The notes under the pieces: model-generated
What the model saw: only the letters and a program-made list of their open reading frames with translations
What the model was told of the DNA's origin: nothing
The model's database searches: none
Made by a program: the position numbers and the translations under genes
In this document: positions 14,277 through 26,177 of the stretch, one piece after another
How the letters are laid out: every line of letters begins with the position of its first letter
How positions within the stretch are numbered: position 1 is the first letter of the stretch
NCBI GenBank assembly: GCA_945859605.1
Contig: OX243815.1
Coordinates: 28,328,981 to 28,392,980, forward strand
From: Lumbricus rubellus
Lineage: Eukaryota; Annelida; Clitellata; Crassiclitellata; Lumbricidae
DNA length: 64,000 nt
Direction of reading: 5' to 3'

Positions 14277-15110
14277 AGGTCATTTCAACGCCCATAGGCC
14301 TATTTCACTCTTCTCGACCTTGCTGGATCCAGGGTTCCATATACCGTATTCCTTAGTCTATAGACGATCGTACGCAAGCTATATAATCGTCTTTGAAGGC
14401 ATACGTATTATAATGATCAGCAACATTCTGTTCCTGTCAATCACAATGACCTATAGGCCTACCTCCATCTCCCTACGTCAAAGAGCAGCACCGGCATATC
14501 CCAACATTCCCAAGTGAAAGAAGCAACGTGGGTGGTAGAAATTTCACTGCTGCTGCTGGTGATGACGCCATGCACGGCAGCAGCAGCTGTCAAAGTCTTT
14601 CTTCTGAAGGCATTCATCTGCTAGTTTGTTTCACCCATCACTGATCGACAGTTACTAGCCCAGAACGGGGGTCGCACGGTGTAGTCGACCGTCTACATTA
14701 ATGCTGCGTTAGGCCTATTAATTATAGGCCCTATTTGCCAATTGGAATAGACTAAGGAGCTCTCACATAATTCAATTTGTATGCTTCTGCATATAGGCCA
14801 ACTGAGGGCTGACCAGTGAAATTCCGGGCCCTTAGGCATAGTTAAGTCACGGGCCCTTAAATTATCTTAAGACTTCACGAGAAACATAGGCTATTCTTTT
14901 AAAAATCAATTTTGAAATCATAAGAAGGGCAGGTATACCGATATTATTTTATATATACTATCTGTTTGTACAAGCCTGGATAAAGGAGGAGGAAAGCGAC
15001 ACTAATCATAATTATTTGCAATGGCAGTGTCGTTAAACAGCAACAAGCCCGACCCTCGAAGTTTAGCCGTCTGTGATGAGTCCTATCGACACCGGTTGCA
15101 AGCGAGCGAG

Positions 15111-15130
15111 GGTGAGAGAGGGAGGGAAGC

Positions 15131-15213
<83 letters not shown>

Positions 15214-15231
15214 GAGAGAGAGAGAGGGGGG
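15111..15231. repeat. (GA)n microsatellite
   Basis: About 120 bp of nearly pure GA with a few GGG interruptions; a purine-only strand. Confidence 0.98.
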
Positions 15232-17709
15232 GAGTATATACGGAGGATGTAACTATGTAGCATAAACTACAGAGCATAAACTACAGAGCATATCGCATAT
15301 CGTACTGGATAGACTGAGTGCAGAAGGCAAAAAGAAAAAAAGAGAGGACTGTAATGAATTGAAATCAAAAAAGAAGCATAGAGAAGACTGAAAGTGATAG
15401 ACAGAAAATACACGTAGGCCTACACCGCCCTACAGGAATATCAATTTCAACACTGTAAGAGAAAACGATGCCACGGTGTAGAGTGAGCACTACAGCTAGA
15501 CCAGGGTGGCACCGCAAGGAGAGCCATTTTTCTTCCTCTTCTTGCCGTCTCTAGATTTGAAACAGGTTGTTCCAATGCCTTAGAATTGACGAATTTAGCA
15601 ATTTTTCAATAAACACGAGGATGAAAAATCTAAACAGTACATACCTTGTTTTCAAATAATTTAGAAACATGCGTGTATGATACCAGTCATAATAGTCTGA
15701 AAATGATAAGCGCTTAAGAAGATGTGTTGTACATCGTATACACGCATCGCATTTAAACCGATAGGCCTACACAAGAAATAGCTTGAGAACGACCGTATAG
15801 TTTAAAAAACGTACGAAAAATGAATACATGCACATCTGAAAAAATCACCTGTTCCGTTAATTTCATAGTTTTTCCAAAGATACAATGAAAAAAGTTTATC
15901 TTCAATTGCCTCATTATTTAAAAAATTGAAGTAGTAGTACGTTGACCCACATGCAAAAATTTAGCAATTAAACAATTTTCCACAATATATCTTCCCTTAA
16001 TTTATTCACTAGCGTGAAAGTAAATTCAATTTCAAAATGTAGCTTAAACATTAAACGGCATCAAAAATTCTTCGTTAAAAAACCGGGTAATATTACCTAG
16101 TACAGTACTCTCTAAAACAATATTAAAAAAACCTGTTACAAAGTTTTGTTATTTAAAGAAACAAGATAATACAGTAGCATTATAAACTTCAATTACAATG
16201 ATATCAACATTAGAAACAACAGTACTAATAACAGTAATAATAGCACTACTATAACAATAACATAATTGTAATGACAATAGCTGCAATAATAATAATAATA
16301 ATAATAATAACAATAATAATAATAATAATAGAATAACAATAATAATGCGACACTTGAATATATGCTTTCAATTACTATCGTCGTTTTTATATTCTGGTCC
16401 AAACTTCACCTGGCCATGGCTAAAACATGAAACGGCAATATTCAGTAGCACTTGTAGTAAGTAATGGTAGCACAGTGGTAGCGGAGCGCTGGTAGTTTTG
16501 AAGGTGGGTTGACACAGTGTGTAGCAGTACCGCGAATACAGCAATTGATTCAAACAAATATCAAACCAGGAAATCGACAGATGAAAAGTTAACTTAGAAA
16601 CATATAAATTACATCAAGTTGAAACAATACATACATGCATAGACACACACATACATGGACGTCAAAAACATTTTTAGCATGTTTATTATCATTACCATTA
16701 ATACCAATACAACTCTAGAAACACAGTAAGTACATGCAACTATTAATACAGCTAGAAACACAATACATGTAACTATTAATACAACTAGAAACACAATAAA
16801 TGTAACTATTAATATCATTTAAATCCCAATCTAAAGCGGATTCTTTACAAATGCAAATGAGGTCAGGGAGAAAAAAATCTGAAAGCTAGATGTCATACCA
16901 GTTATTAGCAAAGTCAAGAATTCCAAAAGCTTATGTGGCAGCCAATTAAGCAGCCACATAAAGAGTAAAATTAAAAAATGCAATCTACACGACACTTCAG
17001 TAAGATAATTAGGGTCAGTCACATTTATGAAAAAATGGTTTAGGGGCAAGGCTCGGCAAATTCAATTTGGGAGCTAACAATTATGTCCCAATTTTCCCCC
17101 TATCCATTAACTAACTCAAGATCCACTTGCATGAATTTCATGGGGGGGGGGGGGGGTCAATCCAGGACAGCCAAGGAAGAGCAGAAATGGCCCCCCCCTC
17201 ATGCCTTGTAATCACACCAGAAATGTCTGTAAAATTTTAAGAAATTGCTGAAAAGATGGACAAGTTTAAAACATTATAGATTATCTGCTGTACCGGTATT
17301 TGTTAAATGAAATTCAAATAAATGAATATAATTATATAAGGTAAGATAAACCTAGCCATAATTTCAGTGTAGGCCCAATATGCTTCACACACACTGCATT
17401 TCAGGCTGATCCTACAAAAAGAACCTAAAAATCCAGAAAAGACCAAAAAACCTAGATCTAGGTGGAAAAAGCTATGAGTGGCATCCCTGGATGTTCAACA
17501 AAAAGAAGTACATTGCCTGCAGCTGAATGGGTATTAGAAGTCCCTTGAGATTGATGCAGGCCTAATTATTGTTACACATAAGAACCATTTCTATATAGTT
17601 CAACCAGATTGATGATTTTTAGTCAGTTTTTTAAAATTGAATCATCATCTTCTACTTCTTACAATGGTCTTGACCTTAGTGGCAACTGAATAAAATACAG
17701 AGCTTAGCT
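15232..17709. other. AT-rich interval without recognised gene
   Basis: Nothing coding could be supported. It includes an AAT-type microsatellite at 16281-16331 and a G-run of about 14 near 17143 with a C-run at about 17191. AGGCCTA motifs stop near 15.76 kb and are almost absent from here to 59 kb. Confidence 0.5.
16281..16331. repeat. (AAT)n microsatellite
   Basis: 'ataataataa' tract with one 'caa' interruption. Confidence 0.95.
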
Positions 17710-18184
17710 CAGTGGTTCTTAACCTTTTCAAGGGAGCCGAACCCCAAGAGAAATCCATGACCACTCCCCGAACCCCTCAAGTTTGAACAATAATTTTTCT
17801 TTTTTGCTCGACATACTCTGTGGTTTAAGTATATAGGAAAAGGGTAATAGTTGCTTTTAGCGTACGTCATACGATGCTATTTCTGCAGAAAAACAACGAA
17901 ATATTACATATCTTATCGGTAATACCTTATATTACTTCACAGAAAGATGCCTGCGGGTGTTAATTGTCGGGAGGTGCACTGGCGCAGTAAGACAAAACTA
18001 AGGTTAACATGATAAACAGCTTTAAATTTAATTAAGGTTTCAAACAAAATTTATTAAATAAGAGTTGAAAAAAGCAGATGATTTTTCACTGAATATGTAT
18101 ATATTTCAGAGGACCTCTGCCGAACCCCTGGCATTGGCTCGCCGAACCCCAGGGGTTCGGCCGAACACCGGTTAAGAACCACTG
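17710..18184. mobile_element. Non-autonomous hAT-type transposon (475 bp)
   Basis: The termini are perfect inverted repeats, CAGTGGTTCTTAACC and GGTTAAGAACCACTG. They are flanked by identical 8-bp duplications GCTTAGCT at 17702-17709 and 18185-18192. Subterminal 'gccgaaccc' words occur at both ends. An 8-bp target duplication with CAGnGG termini is characteristic of the hAT superfamily. No transposase frame remains. The perfect target duplication suggests limited decay since insertion. Confidence 0.9.
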
Positions 18185-19044
18185 GCTTAGCTTCTTACAA
18201 ATAATTAATTTATAGAACATCCAGCTGCATACTGATGTGCATATAATAGCCTAGAAAAGCTGTTGCATTGAAAATTGCTTCAAAATTTTGTCCTGAGCAT
18301 GACGCAAAACTGCTCAACTATGCGATGTGCCATTGAATATTTGAATAATGGTTTAAAAGTATTAATTATCGAATAGCTAAGTAATCGGTTTTAATCAACT
18401 GAATTATGAAAATGCAGCTGCCTGGTTTGGAATTAAACGAACTGAGAATATGCATTTTAAAGCACCAAATTTTCTCCAAAGCCGCATCATGGAGGCGATC
18501 TAAATAGCTCTCCTGATCCAAATCAAACAGCAAGAACTGCAGTCTTAACTTTAATTGGACAGATTTGTACAAATGGAATATTACAAGTCTTAATTTAATT
18601 GCCGTATTCTAACCAGTAAACATCAGCAATTCAAGAAACTACTTAACCGTTTTTCATTGTATGCCCCCTCAAGAAAGCACTCATTTGTTCAAATAAATTC
18701 TTTACCAAATTTGATTTTATTCTGAAATGTGGCAGAATATTTTGACGAAAAAACTTTAAGCCTCAAACCCTCGAAATTCATAAATTCATGGAATATTCTG
18801 CATAAAAGTCATTTTCGAGAATTCCTCAGCCCCCACGTCCTTTTGCATTTACAACAGTAGAAAAGGAGTGGATGCAAACTTAAAGTGCCACGGCAAAAGA
18901 GAAATACATCCAATTTTCTGACTTTCAAAAAAACGCAGCAATTCATAAAATGCCAATTAGAAATTATTGGCTAAGATCAAAGGATTTATTACTTTAAAAA
19001 ATACAAAACATAAATAATAAAACTGAACAGTAATTGTTACATAT

Positions 19045-19170
19045 TGTTAGATATTTTGTATTAATGCATATTTTGTATTAAGCATATTTTGTATTAATGC
19101 ATATTTTGTATTAATGCATATTTTGTATTAAGAATATTTTGCATTAATGCATATTTTGTATTAATGCATT
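19045..19170. repeat. Tandem repeat, unit about 18 bp 'gcatattttgtattaat'
   Basis: About six units of 'atattttgtattaatgc' with small deletions. Confidence 0.9.
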
Positions 19171-19677
19171 TACTATTACAATTAGTAATAATTATGTATT
19201 ATTACAATTGTAAAAATTCCAGCAATCACTAATACTGACTTGCTGAATTAGTACAGACAAGAATCTCATGATAAAAATAATAATAGTAATAATAATAATT
19301 GTAGCAATAATAGTAATAATAAGAATCTCATTGTGCTGCCTTTGGTGTAAATTAGTGCAGTGCATTCTACAGAGGCTGCTTGCTCTAACGGAACAACATT
19401 CTAGACAGAGAAAAATCTGTGCTGTCATTGTAACCAGCAACATCAATACTACTCCGATTAAGAGAATTGCTACTGCTCCAGTTTATTATTATCGTTGATA
19501 TTATTGTTGCTGCTATATTGCAATTGTTATACTGTATTTATTATTATTTTTTTAACCAAGGACCCAATAATGATCCATACAACTTTAAAATGTTTATAGA
19601 AAAATGAAAATCACTTGGAACAACCATCATTATTTTCATACTAAGGAACCACAGGAATTCAAAAAGTTATCCAACCG

Positions 19678-19678
<1 letters not shown>

Positions 19679-19740
<62 letters not shown>

Positions 19741-19751
19741 GTCATCATCAT
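19679..19751. repeat. (ATC)n microsatellite
   Basis: About 24 units with one 'gtc' change. Confidence 0.97.
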
Positions 19752-19869
19752 AAGTGCCATCGTTAATTAAATTATAAGTGTTAGCATTAATTGATTAAAC
19801 CTTCTTACACTTTACTTGCCAAGAGATTCCCTTCTCACAATTTACTTACTTGTCAACTATCGGTGACCT

Positions 19870-20520
19870 GGGATGTTACTCTAGACAGTACTTTCTTCTC
19901 TGCACATAACTATAATCTCTCTCTCAGTCCAGTCTTTATCATTATGCAGTGTCTACAAGCCATTCAATGATCTGTCCCCTTGCTTATTTTCTCTTCCTAG
20001 TTACTGCCTTCACCTGTTCCGGCATGTACTACTCGTTACTTATGGACTTATCAAAACTCTGTCCCAATTGGTCAATACTACTACAGCTGCTTCTTTGATT
20101 GCCCGCATTCCTTTTTTTATCTCTCACATTTTGATCTCTGTTACTGAACACCCTCATTTGGCTTCCATTAACTGCTTGTATTCAGTAAAAAATTCTCTTT
20201 CTTTCATGCAAAGCATTTCTGGGTCAAGCTCCACGCTACCATCTGTGATCCTATTAGGCAGCCTATCTCAGCTACCTCTGTACATATTCTCCATTCTTTA
20301 GACTGTCTTGGTATTCTAGTACCTCGGTCTTGAACTGCTACAGTACACCATCATGCTTTTGCTTCTGTTGGTCCTTTTCTGTGGAATGACCTTCCTGCTA
20401 AAAATCGTGCCGAGATCTTATCTAGGGGCACTACTGCTTCTGCCTGTTTGCATTTCTTTTTCCAAGGGGTTGTTCCCACTGTGAGTGCTTCCAATTAGGT
20501 TGTACCGTGTAAAGTGTTTA
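19870..20520 (+). mobile_element. Decayed LINE 3' region (non-LTR retrotransposon)
   Basis: Near 20350-20460 one frame reads FASVGPFLWNDLPAKNRAEI. This matches the conserved C-terminal motif of CR1/L2-like reverse-transcriptase proteins, commonly F-S-V-A-(A/G)-P-x-L-W-N-S-L-P. The upstream part fits a broken remainder of the same protein with stops in all frames. There is no intact coding region. Confidence 0.65.
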
Positions 20521-20524
20521 ATAA

Positions 20525-22060
20525 GTTCATAAATAGCATAGAGTTATTGCTGTTCTGCTTTCCTGTGCTTTATAATTAATTATCGCTGACCTTATAAGGC
20601 ACGACGTAGATTGGAAATTGTATGATTTTCATGTTTTCATGATCAGCTCAGTGTGATAGAATGTAACCAAGCCTTTGGCTAATAATTATATATAGTGTAA
20701 CTGATCAGACAGTGCTACGCAAAATAATGTTTAATAATCATATAACATTACACAGATTAAACACAGACTAATTTATCCTAGTCAGTAGCCGCAGAAGTTC
20801 TATCAGACAGCAGAAATGCATTGTAAGTACAACACAGTAACAATTATATCAGAATTAAAACAAGGACAAAAGACTTGATTTGACAAACAATAAACTTCAG
20901 GTAATCAACTATTCTGACACTCATCAGCCAGTTCAATTAAATCGTTTACACATCTTCATTGGTGCCATAGTTCTTATATCTGGTAAAAATTGGTAATACC
21001 ACACCATGAAAATAAAAACATTTACACAAATTGCACATGTTTGTAGTATCCATTCACTCCATCAGTCAGACATGTGACATGTATTCTAAACCAACCGTGT
21101 TTTGCTGTTTTACCATCACATTACAGATATCAGACACAAAACCAGCTAGTCTAGAGTTGATTTAAATTCTTAATAGCTGCCAACTTGTCAGCAACAGTGC
21201 TAAAAAGCAACAATGATTTCCAGCAGCAAACTGGTTTTCACCGAGAACATCTTCGTTCGTACAGAACAAAATAAGACTGCCCGGATGAAATTCAAAGTCA
21301 AGTACATTTTGCAGTGTTCTTGGAATATGACCACTTCCTCACAAGTACCCGCTTCATTGATGAGGTGACTAACAACAGAGCCAACACTAAACTTGGCGCC
21401 GTTTATAAAACACATCTACTATTGTAGCCATATAAAAAAAAACGGCGCCTAATTTCCCCACGGCCACAAAGATCGGACCGACGCCACTGCTCTAAGCGCT
21501 TAAAAAATCAGCTTAAAAATATGAAATTATGACAACAGACATCCAATAGTAAATCTTCGAACCTGAGGTGGAAGTAAAAAGAACGGACTTCCAACTAATC
21601 TCATCAGTAAAAAGTCAAAACTGCAGAAGGCGTCTTTATAATACACGGAAAATTTACGTCACATGGTACATGAAAAGAAAATGGAGGGAGAAAAACTGTG
21701 ACATGTATAATTCTAGACCGTATTCTGATGTTTTACCATCGCATTATAGATATTAACGACAAAACCAGCTAATCTAGAATTGAATTCAATTCTTGACAGA
21801 TGACAAAATGCGACCTTAATAGAGTAATCATGCTAATATTATTTCATCCCTGCAAACTTCAACAGAATCTCTACACCTCAAAAGCAGCACTACTGCTTCA
21901 TTAAAACATTGGTTCCAAAATGGTATACTGTATAATTGTCCCGATGTCCTGCAAAAACACCTCGACCATACTCTTTGACAAAACTGATGTTTAAAACTCT
22001 TTTCAGATAAATTCAAATAACTGCATGTGACAACGAATATCACATCTGCCATACAGCGAT
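20525..22060. other. Intergenic interval with a local duplication
   Basis: No gene seen. A segment of about 100 bp at 21074-21182 recurs at 21699-21800. Shared words include 'gtgacatgta', 'ttttaccatc' and 'acaaaaccagcta'. Confidence 0.5.
21074..21800. repeat. Direct repeat pair (about 105 bp, 620 bp apart)
   Basis: Copies at 21074-21182 and 21699-21800 are collinear and share most bases. The intervening DNA is unrelated. No transposon ends recognised. Confidence 0.75.
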
Positions 22061-22080
22061 TTCAAATTCAATTGATTGCA

Positions 22081-22400
22081 TGATAAAAACGAATTTAACT
22101 CTTGGTTAGTGATTGTTTCAGTCAAATATAATTAATTGCATTGTAAATGATGAATTTCACTTTGGCCAGTGATTTCAGCCAAATATAATTAATTGCATTA
22201 TTGTAAGTGATGAATTTCACTTTGGCCAGTGATTTCAGCCAAATATAATTAATTGCATTGTAAATGATGAATTTCACTCTGGCTAGTGATTTCAGACAAA
22301 CTTAATTAATTAATTCCATATCAAAGTCAAATTTACTTTGGATATGGATTTCAGATAAATTTAATTAATTGCATGTTAAAATGAATTTCACTTTTGGCTA
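22081..22400. repeat. Tandem repeat, unit about 62-66 bp, five copies
   Basis: Units contain 'aattaattgcatt', 'gatgaatttcac' and 'ggccagtgatttcag'. Copies 2 and 3 are almost identical; the outer copies are more diverged. Confidence 0.92.
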
Positions 22401-24365
22401 GTGATACTCCTTAATGCACAAGTGCACATTGCCTGCTAGAAAAACAAGCAACTGCACACTGATGCTCATAATGTCTCCATTTCAGTGTACATCAGTTTGG
22501 AAACCATTGCACCACAGTGCTAACTTTATAGACAATCATTACACAGTCATAATCCATGATACTCTACGTTTCTTAAACACACATCTCACACGTGCAATAC
22601 AACAGGTATTATAAGGATCCGCTGAGATATTTAACCAATTCTGCTTGGCTATTAGATCTGCTTAACTGCAAATATAATAATAAAAACAGCAAAGCATGTC
22701 ACCGGTATCACTTTAAACGTTCAAAATGATGGGAACTAAGGAACTTTTATGGTACAGTCAACATTTGTTTAGTCCATTCACCATTTACAGACCAAGATGG
22801 CTAAATGGGGAAACGAAACACGAAGGGGGGGGGGAACAATGCCTTTGTACATTCTGATTGTGATTAATGTACAGTGCACATTCACAGGCCACACTTTCTA
22901 CGACCGTGACGTGGTTAAAATACGCTCACTCACTTAGTTAACTATGCGGACCACGAGTGACATAAAACTTTCTCTTCCGGAAATGCCACCTTTTGGTACA
23001 CTCGGTCCGTGGCATAATATACATTCCTGAACGGTTTGTCATATCATTAGCGCGTCTGTACCAAGCAAGCTGCGAAGAAAACCCAGGATTTACAAACAGC
23101 TTTGCAATTCCATGGCTTAACCCTTTTAACCCGATGGGTCGGTTTTCCGGCCCATTATCCATAGAGTTATGGGGGCTACGAGTTCAGAGGATTAAACTGA
23201 ACATCCGAATAATGCAGATCAATCATATACATGAGTGTAAAATCTGAGTTTGTTCTCGTTACGAACAATGCATGACTGGACAGGGCAGCGTTTTGAAGCA
23301 CCGAGGGGCCATCCATGAGTTGCAATCATCATCATCATCATCGGCCTGCAAGGGACACAAGGACTAAATACACAGCAAGGAAGAAGGAGACAACAACTGT
23401 TTGGATGTCCTTTATGGATGACCCCTGAGATAGCTGCTGCCTTCATTTGCTAGAACAACAAATATTTCCTGCCTTGAGTGTACACGCCAAACAACGCATG
23501 CGAATGAAATTAACGCACGGCAACGTCGGACGACGATGACGACGCACGAAAACCGAATTACAGCCGTAACCCTGAGCTGTTGCCGATTTACAGCGGTAAA
23601 ATGCTACACCGAATTACGGCCTGAAAAAAAGAGAGACACGCGATGGGCGTTCAAAAAACAAGTGGCGATGGGCGTTCAAAAAACAAGTGGTGATGGTAAA
23701 ACCGAATCGTGGGAGCCTACGAGTTCACAACACTCACTGAACAGCTAAACGAACGAGTACAAATCGGCTTAACTACTACGTCAGCCAGTTCAAAGTGCCA
23801 AGTATGTACAGTACACTACTACGCTTTATCCTTCATAACCGACAACAACAACAAAAGAAAAGTTACCCAAGACACAACTGGTTTTGTTCTTACTCAGTTA
23901 CAGATAGCGGCAGATTGGCAAGAGCATCGGAAAAATTCCAAATGCGACCCAAACGCTCAACATTGTCAACCGCAGCTGCCTCAACCCGCGTGCATGCACA
24001 ACACGCATCTTACACAAACGCACGCACGAACGCATGTACGCACACAAACAGCATACGAATCTGCAATGAGAAAGTTCTAGAAAATTTTGCTACAGTCACC
24101 GAACCTGTTTTCGTGTTTTGCCTAGACGCTACGTCATCGTCGTCGTAACAGCGTTTAACAAAGTGGCCGCATATCTTAAATACACAACATGCAAGCACTT
24201 AAAAACTATTACCCGTATGGTTTCGACCGGCTGGGGGATGCTGAGTAAATCTTGGACGAAGGAGAAGAAGGGGGGAGAGGCCGCAGCAGGGTGGAAGGAG
24301 AAAAAAGTGATAAAAAGAGAGAGAAATTACAGGACTATAGATTCCTTGCATGATCAGTTAGTTAT
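22401..24365. other. Interval downstream of the receptor gene, no gene recognised
   Basis: Open frames such as 23709-24080 (+) are Thr/Gln-rich without a domain. It may contain 3' UTR of the - strand receptor gene if its last exon lies near 24.4-24.9 kb. Confidence 0.35.
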
Positions 24366-24922
24366 TCATCCTGAGGTAGACTGCTGCACGGCTGCTTCGT
24401 CGTCTTCTTCTTCGTCTTCGCATATAGAAGAAACGCGATGCGGCTCGACGATGATGCGATGCGTCGTCTTACGCTCGAGAGGACAAAGGTCACCGACGAC
24501 GACGACGACGTCACGCGGTGTCAAAGGTCAAGGTCATTTGTGAGATGAGGTAATCGTTATGTTGTTTGCACGAAGAATATATAACGTTTGTCCTGACTGA
24601 GGCAAATTCTCCCTGATTAACGGATGGCCAGCATAGACAATATATATATGACACTGAAAAAGGAGGTATCTCGAATGAATGCAGACAGCATGAACGAGCG
24701 GCGGCCTGCGCCACCACCACGGCCACCGACCGGACCCCCCTCGTGTGAATAATACCCTACTGGTCAGTCGGAGGGCCCGGGCGACCTGTGGCTGCCACCA
24801 CCGCCGCTGCCGTCCATGACTTGTCTGCTCTATACGACAGTGGTTGACTTGTCGGTTGAGTTGGCTTTTCTGCTGTCCGCCGACCTCCACACATGCAGTT
24901 GTTTCGACTTTCGTGATGGCAT
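24366..24922 (-). other. Candidate C-terminal exon(s) of the receptor gene
   Basis: A good acceptor (TATTTACAG) precedes 24922 on the - strand. One frame from it begins PSRKSKQLHVWRSAD and stops after about 30 codons. Further down, 24480-24366, another frame contains HRIIVEPHRVSSICEDEEED and ends at a stop at 24366. Both look more like real cytoplasmic-tail protein than their surroundings. I cannot connect either to the upstream exons by clear donors and matching phase. Confidence 0.2.
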
Positions 24923-25333
24923 CTGTAAATAATACACAGCGACCTGTTAGGTAAATAACAAAAATGATCGCCTAACACTTCAGAAGAGATTTTAAAACAG
25001 AATGGACTCTTCCACTCTGTCTATACGCCTTATGCCTTGGGTTTGGTCAGATGCGTGTTATCGCAGACTCAAAAATGCTCCGGAGTAGTAACCTTGAAGG
25101 AGCGCTGTGTAAATCTCCATAATGAATGAATGAAAAGGTTTGTGTAGACTACCAGTACATCATAGAATCGCTATACTAGTACGGTGCATTATATGCAAAA
25201 TTGCAACTAGGTACTGTACAGGTTAATAAAACAAAACACTCAAGTAAGTCTTTTAGTACTTTTAATCTTACCAAAACTGTATAACTTGCACTGCTCACAA
25301 ATTAAACTTTCATCCATTTTCTTGTAAACGTAC

Positions 25334-25339
25334 TTTATT
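25334..25339 (-). terminator. Possible poly(A) signal AATAAA for the receptor gene
   Basis: TTTATT on the + strand, about 315 bp beyond the stop at 25655 that ends the read-through tail exon. Confidence 0.3.
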
Positions 25340-25546
25340 TTTACAACTTGTGCTCGTACATTCGTTAATTTCATATGCCTAATAGTTGCCCCGTTTGGCT
25401 GCTTCTTAGTCAAACACATGAACACCTTTGCACTCAGGCGAGAAGGGGTACCCACTCTGCCTATGGAAGTGCGGCAAAACTGGAGTCCATCCAAATGGTG
25501 TGACCAACTAATTGCCCTCCCAATCAGTGAATGTTTTCTGAGAGCA

Positions 25547-25768
25547 GGGTGTAGTGGTGCAGTGGTGGGTTCGATGCCTTGGAGCCAGAGGGTTCCAGAT
25601 TCGAATCCATCTCAAACCGCCGCGTAGGGTCCGTAGGAACCTTAAGCAAGTCCTTCACTCGCAATTGCTCACGCATTTTGGCGTGAAACTCCGATGCAGT
25701 ATCGGCGTTATAGACGGGAGCACCACTGAGCAGTTAAGAGCTCGAAGGGGCGCTATAGCAAATGAGAA
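25547..25768 (+). mobile_element. tRNA-derived SINE, copy 2
   Basis: Full-length type: head 'ggtgtagtggtgcagtggtg', B box-like 'agattcgaatccatctc', body 'agcaagtccttcactcgcaa', tail 'gaaggggcgctatagcaa'. It lies antisense to the receptor gene and overlaps the end of its tail reading frame. Confidence 0.88.
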
Positions 25769-26177
25769 ATTAAAAATAAATGAATAAATAAAGTAGGCTA
25801 GGAGTAAGTAAGTACGTCTCCTGGAAAGTTCAGATAGGAAATCATTTAGGGTTAATGAAAACTCCATTTCAGGATACAGATGACAACTTTTTCCAAAATA
25901 CGAGGCCACGGCGGACAAGACTAAGAATGCATCTGCAGTTCTATGAAGTACAAAACAGAATTGAAAATATTCAGATGCCTCTGTTTTGTGTTCAACGTTG
26001 TAGTCCGATTCCTGAGGCTGATTCAGCATCGGAGTCGTTCCGTCTGGTTCATGGAAGTTGGTGGTACTATGTTTATCGTCCGTGGATCCCGTTACGTATC
26101 CATTGCTACGCAGGGGAGTCGTAAAGCCGTTGGTATGCTGCATCGCAAGCGAAGGACCTCTGGAAGGCGGTAAACAC
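25655..26177 (-). CDS. Receptor exon: cytoplasmic tail, reading through into a SINE
   Basis: Acceptor TTCTCCAG gives phase 2 continuity with the helix exon. The first 55-65 residues (for example [16 protein letters not shown] and [19 protein letters not shown]) look like genuine tail sequence. After that the frame becomes hydrophobic and less protein-like but stays open to a stop at 25655 inside SINE copy 2. Either the exon is terminal and the SINE supplies the last 37 residues, or a donor I could not find joins it to exons near 24.9 kb. Confidence 0.65.

Larger units (their letters stand above)
18193..19830. other. AT-rich interval with tandem repeats, no gene recognised
   Basis: Contains the minisatellite at 19045-19170 and the (ATC)n tract at 19679-19751. 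A short - strand frame at 18366-18572 has no recognisable domain. Confidence 0.45.

Noticed and set aside
16440..16520. tRNA-like stretch 'tggtagcacagtggtagcg'
   Set aside because: Resembles an A box, but no convincing B box and no shared SINE body follow.
18366..18572. 68-codon frame (-) containing FDLDQESYLDRLHDAALEK
   Set aside because: Looks somewhat protein-like but has no matching splice sites, no known domain and AT-rich surroundings with stops close by.
24118..24543. 141-codon open frame (+) with Ser run
   Set aside because: The Ser run is a trinucleotide repeat and no domain is visible. The - strand here looks more coding-like.
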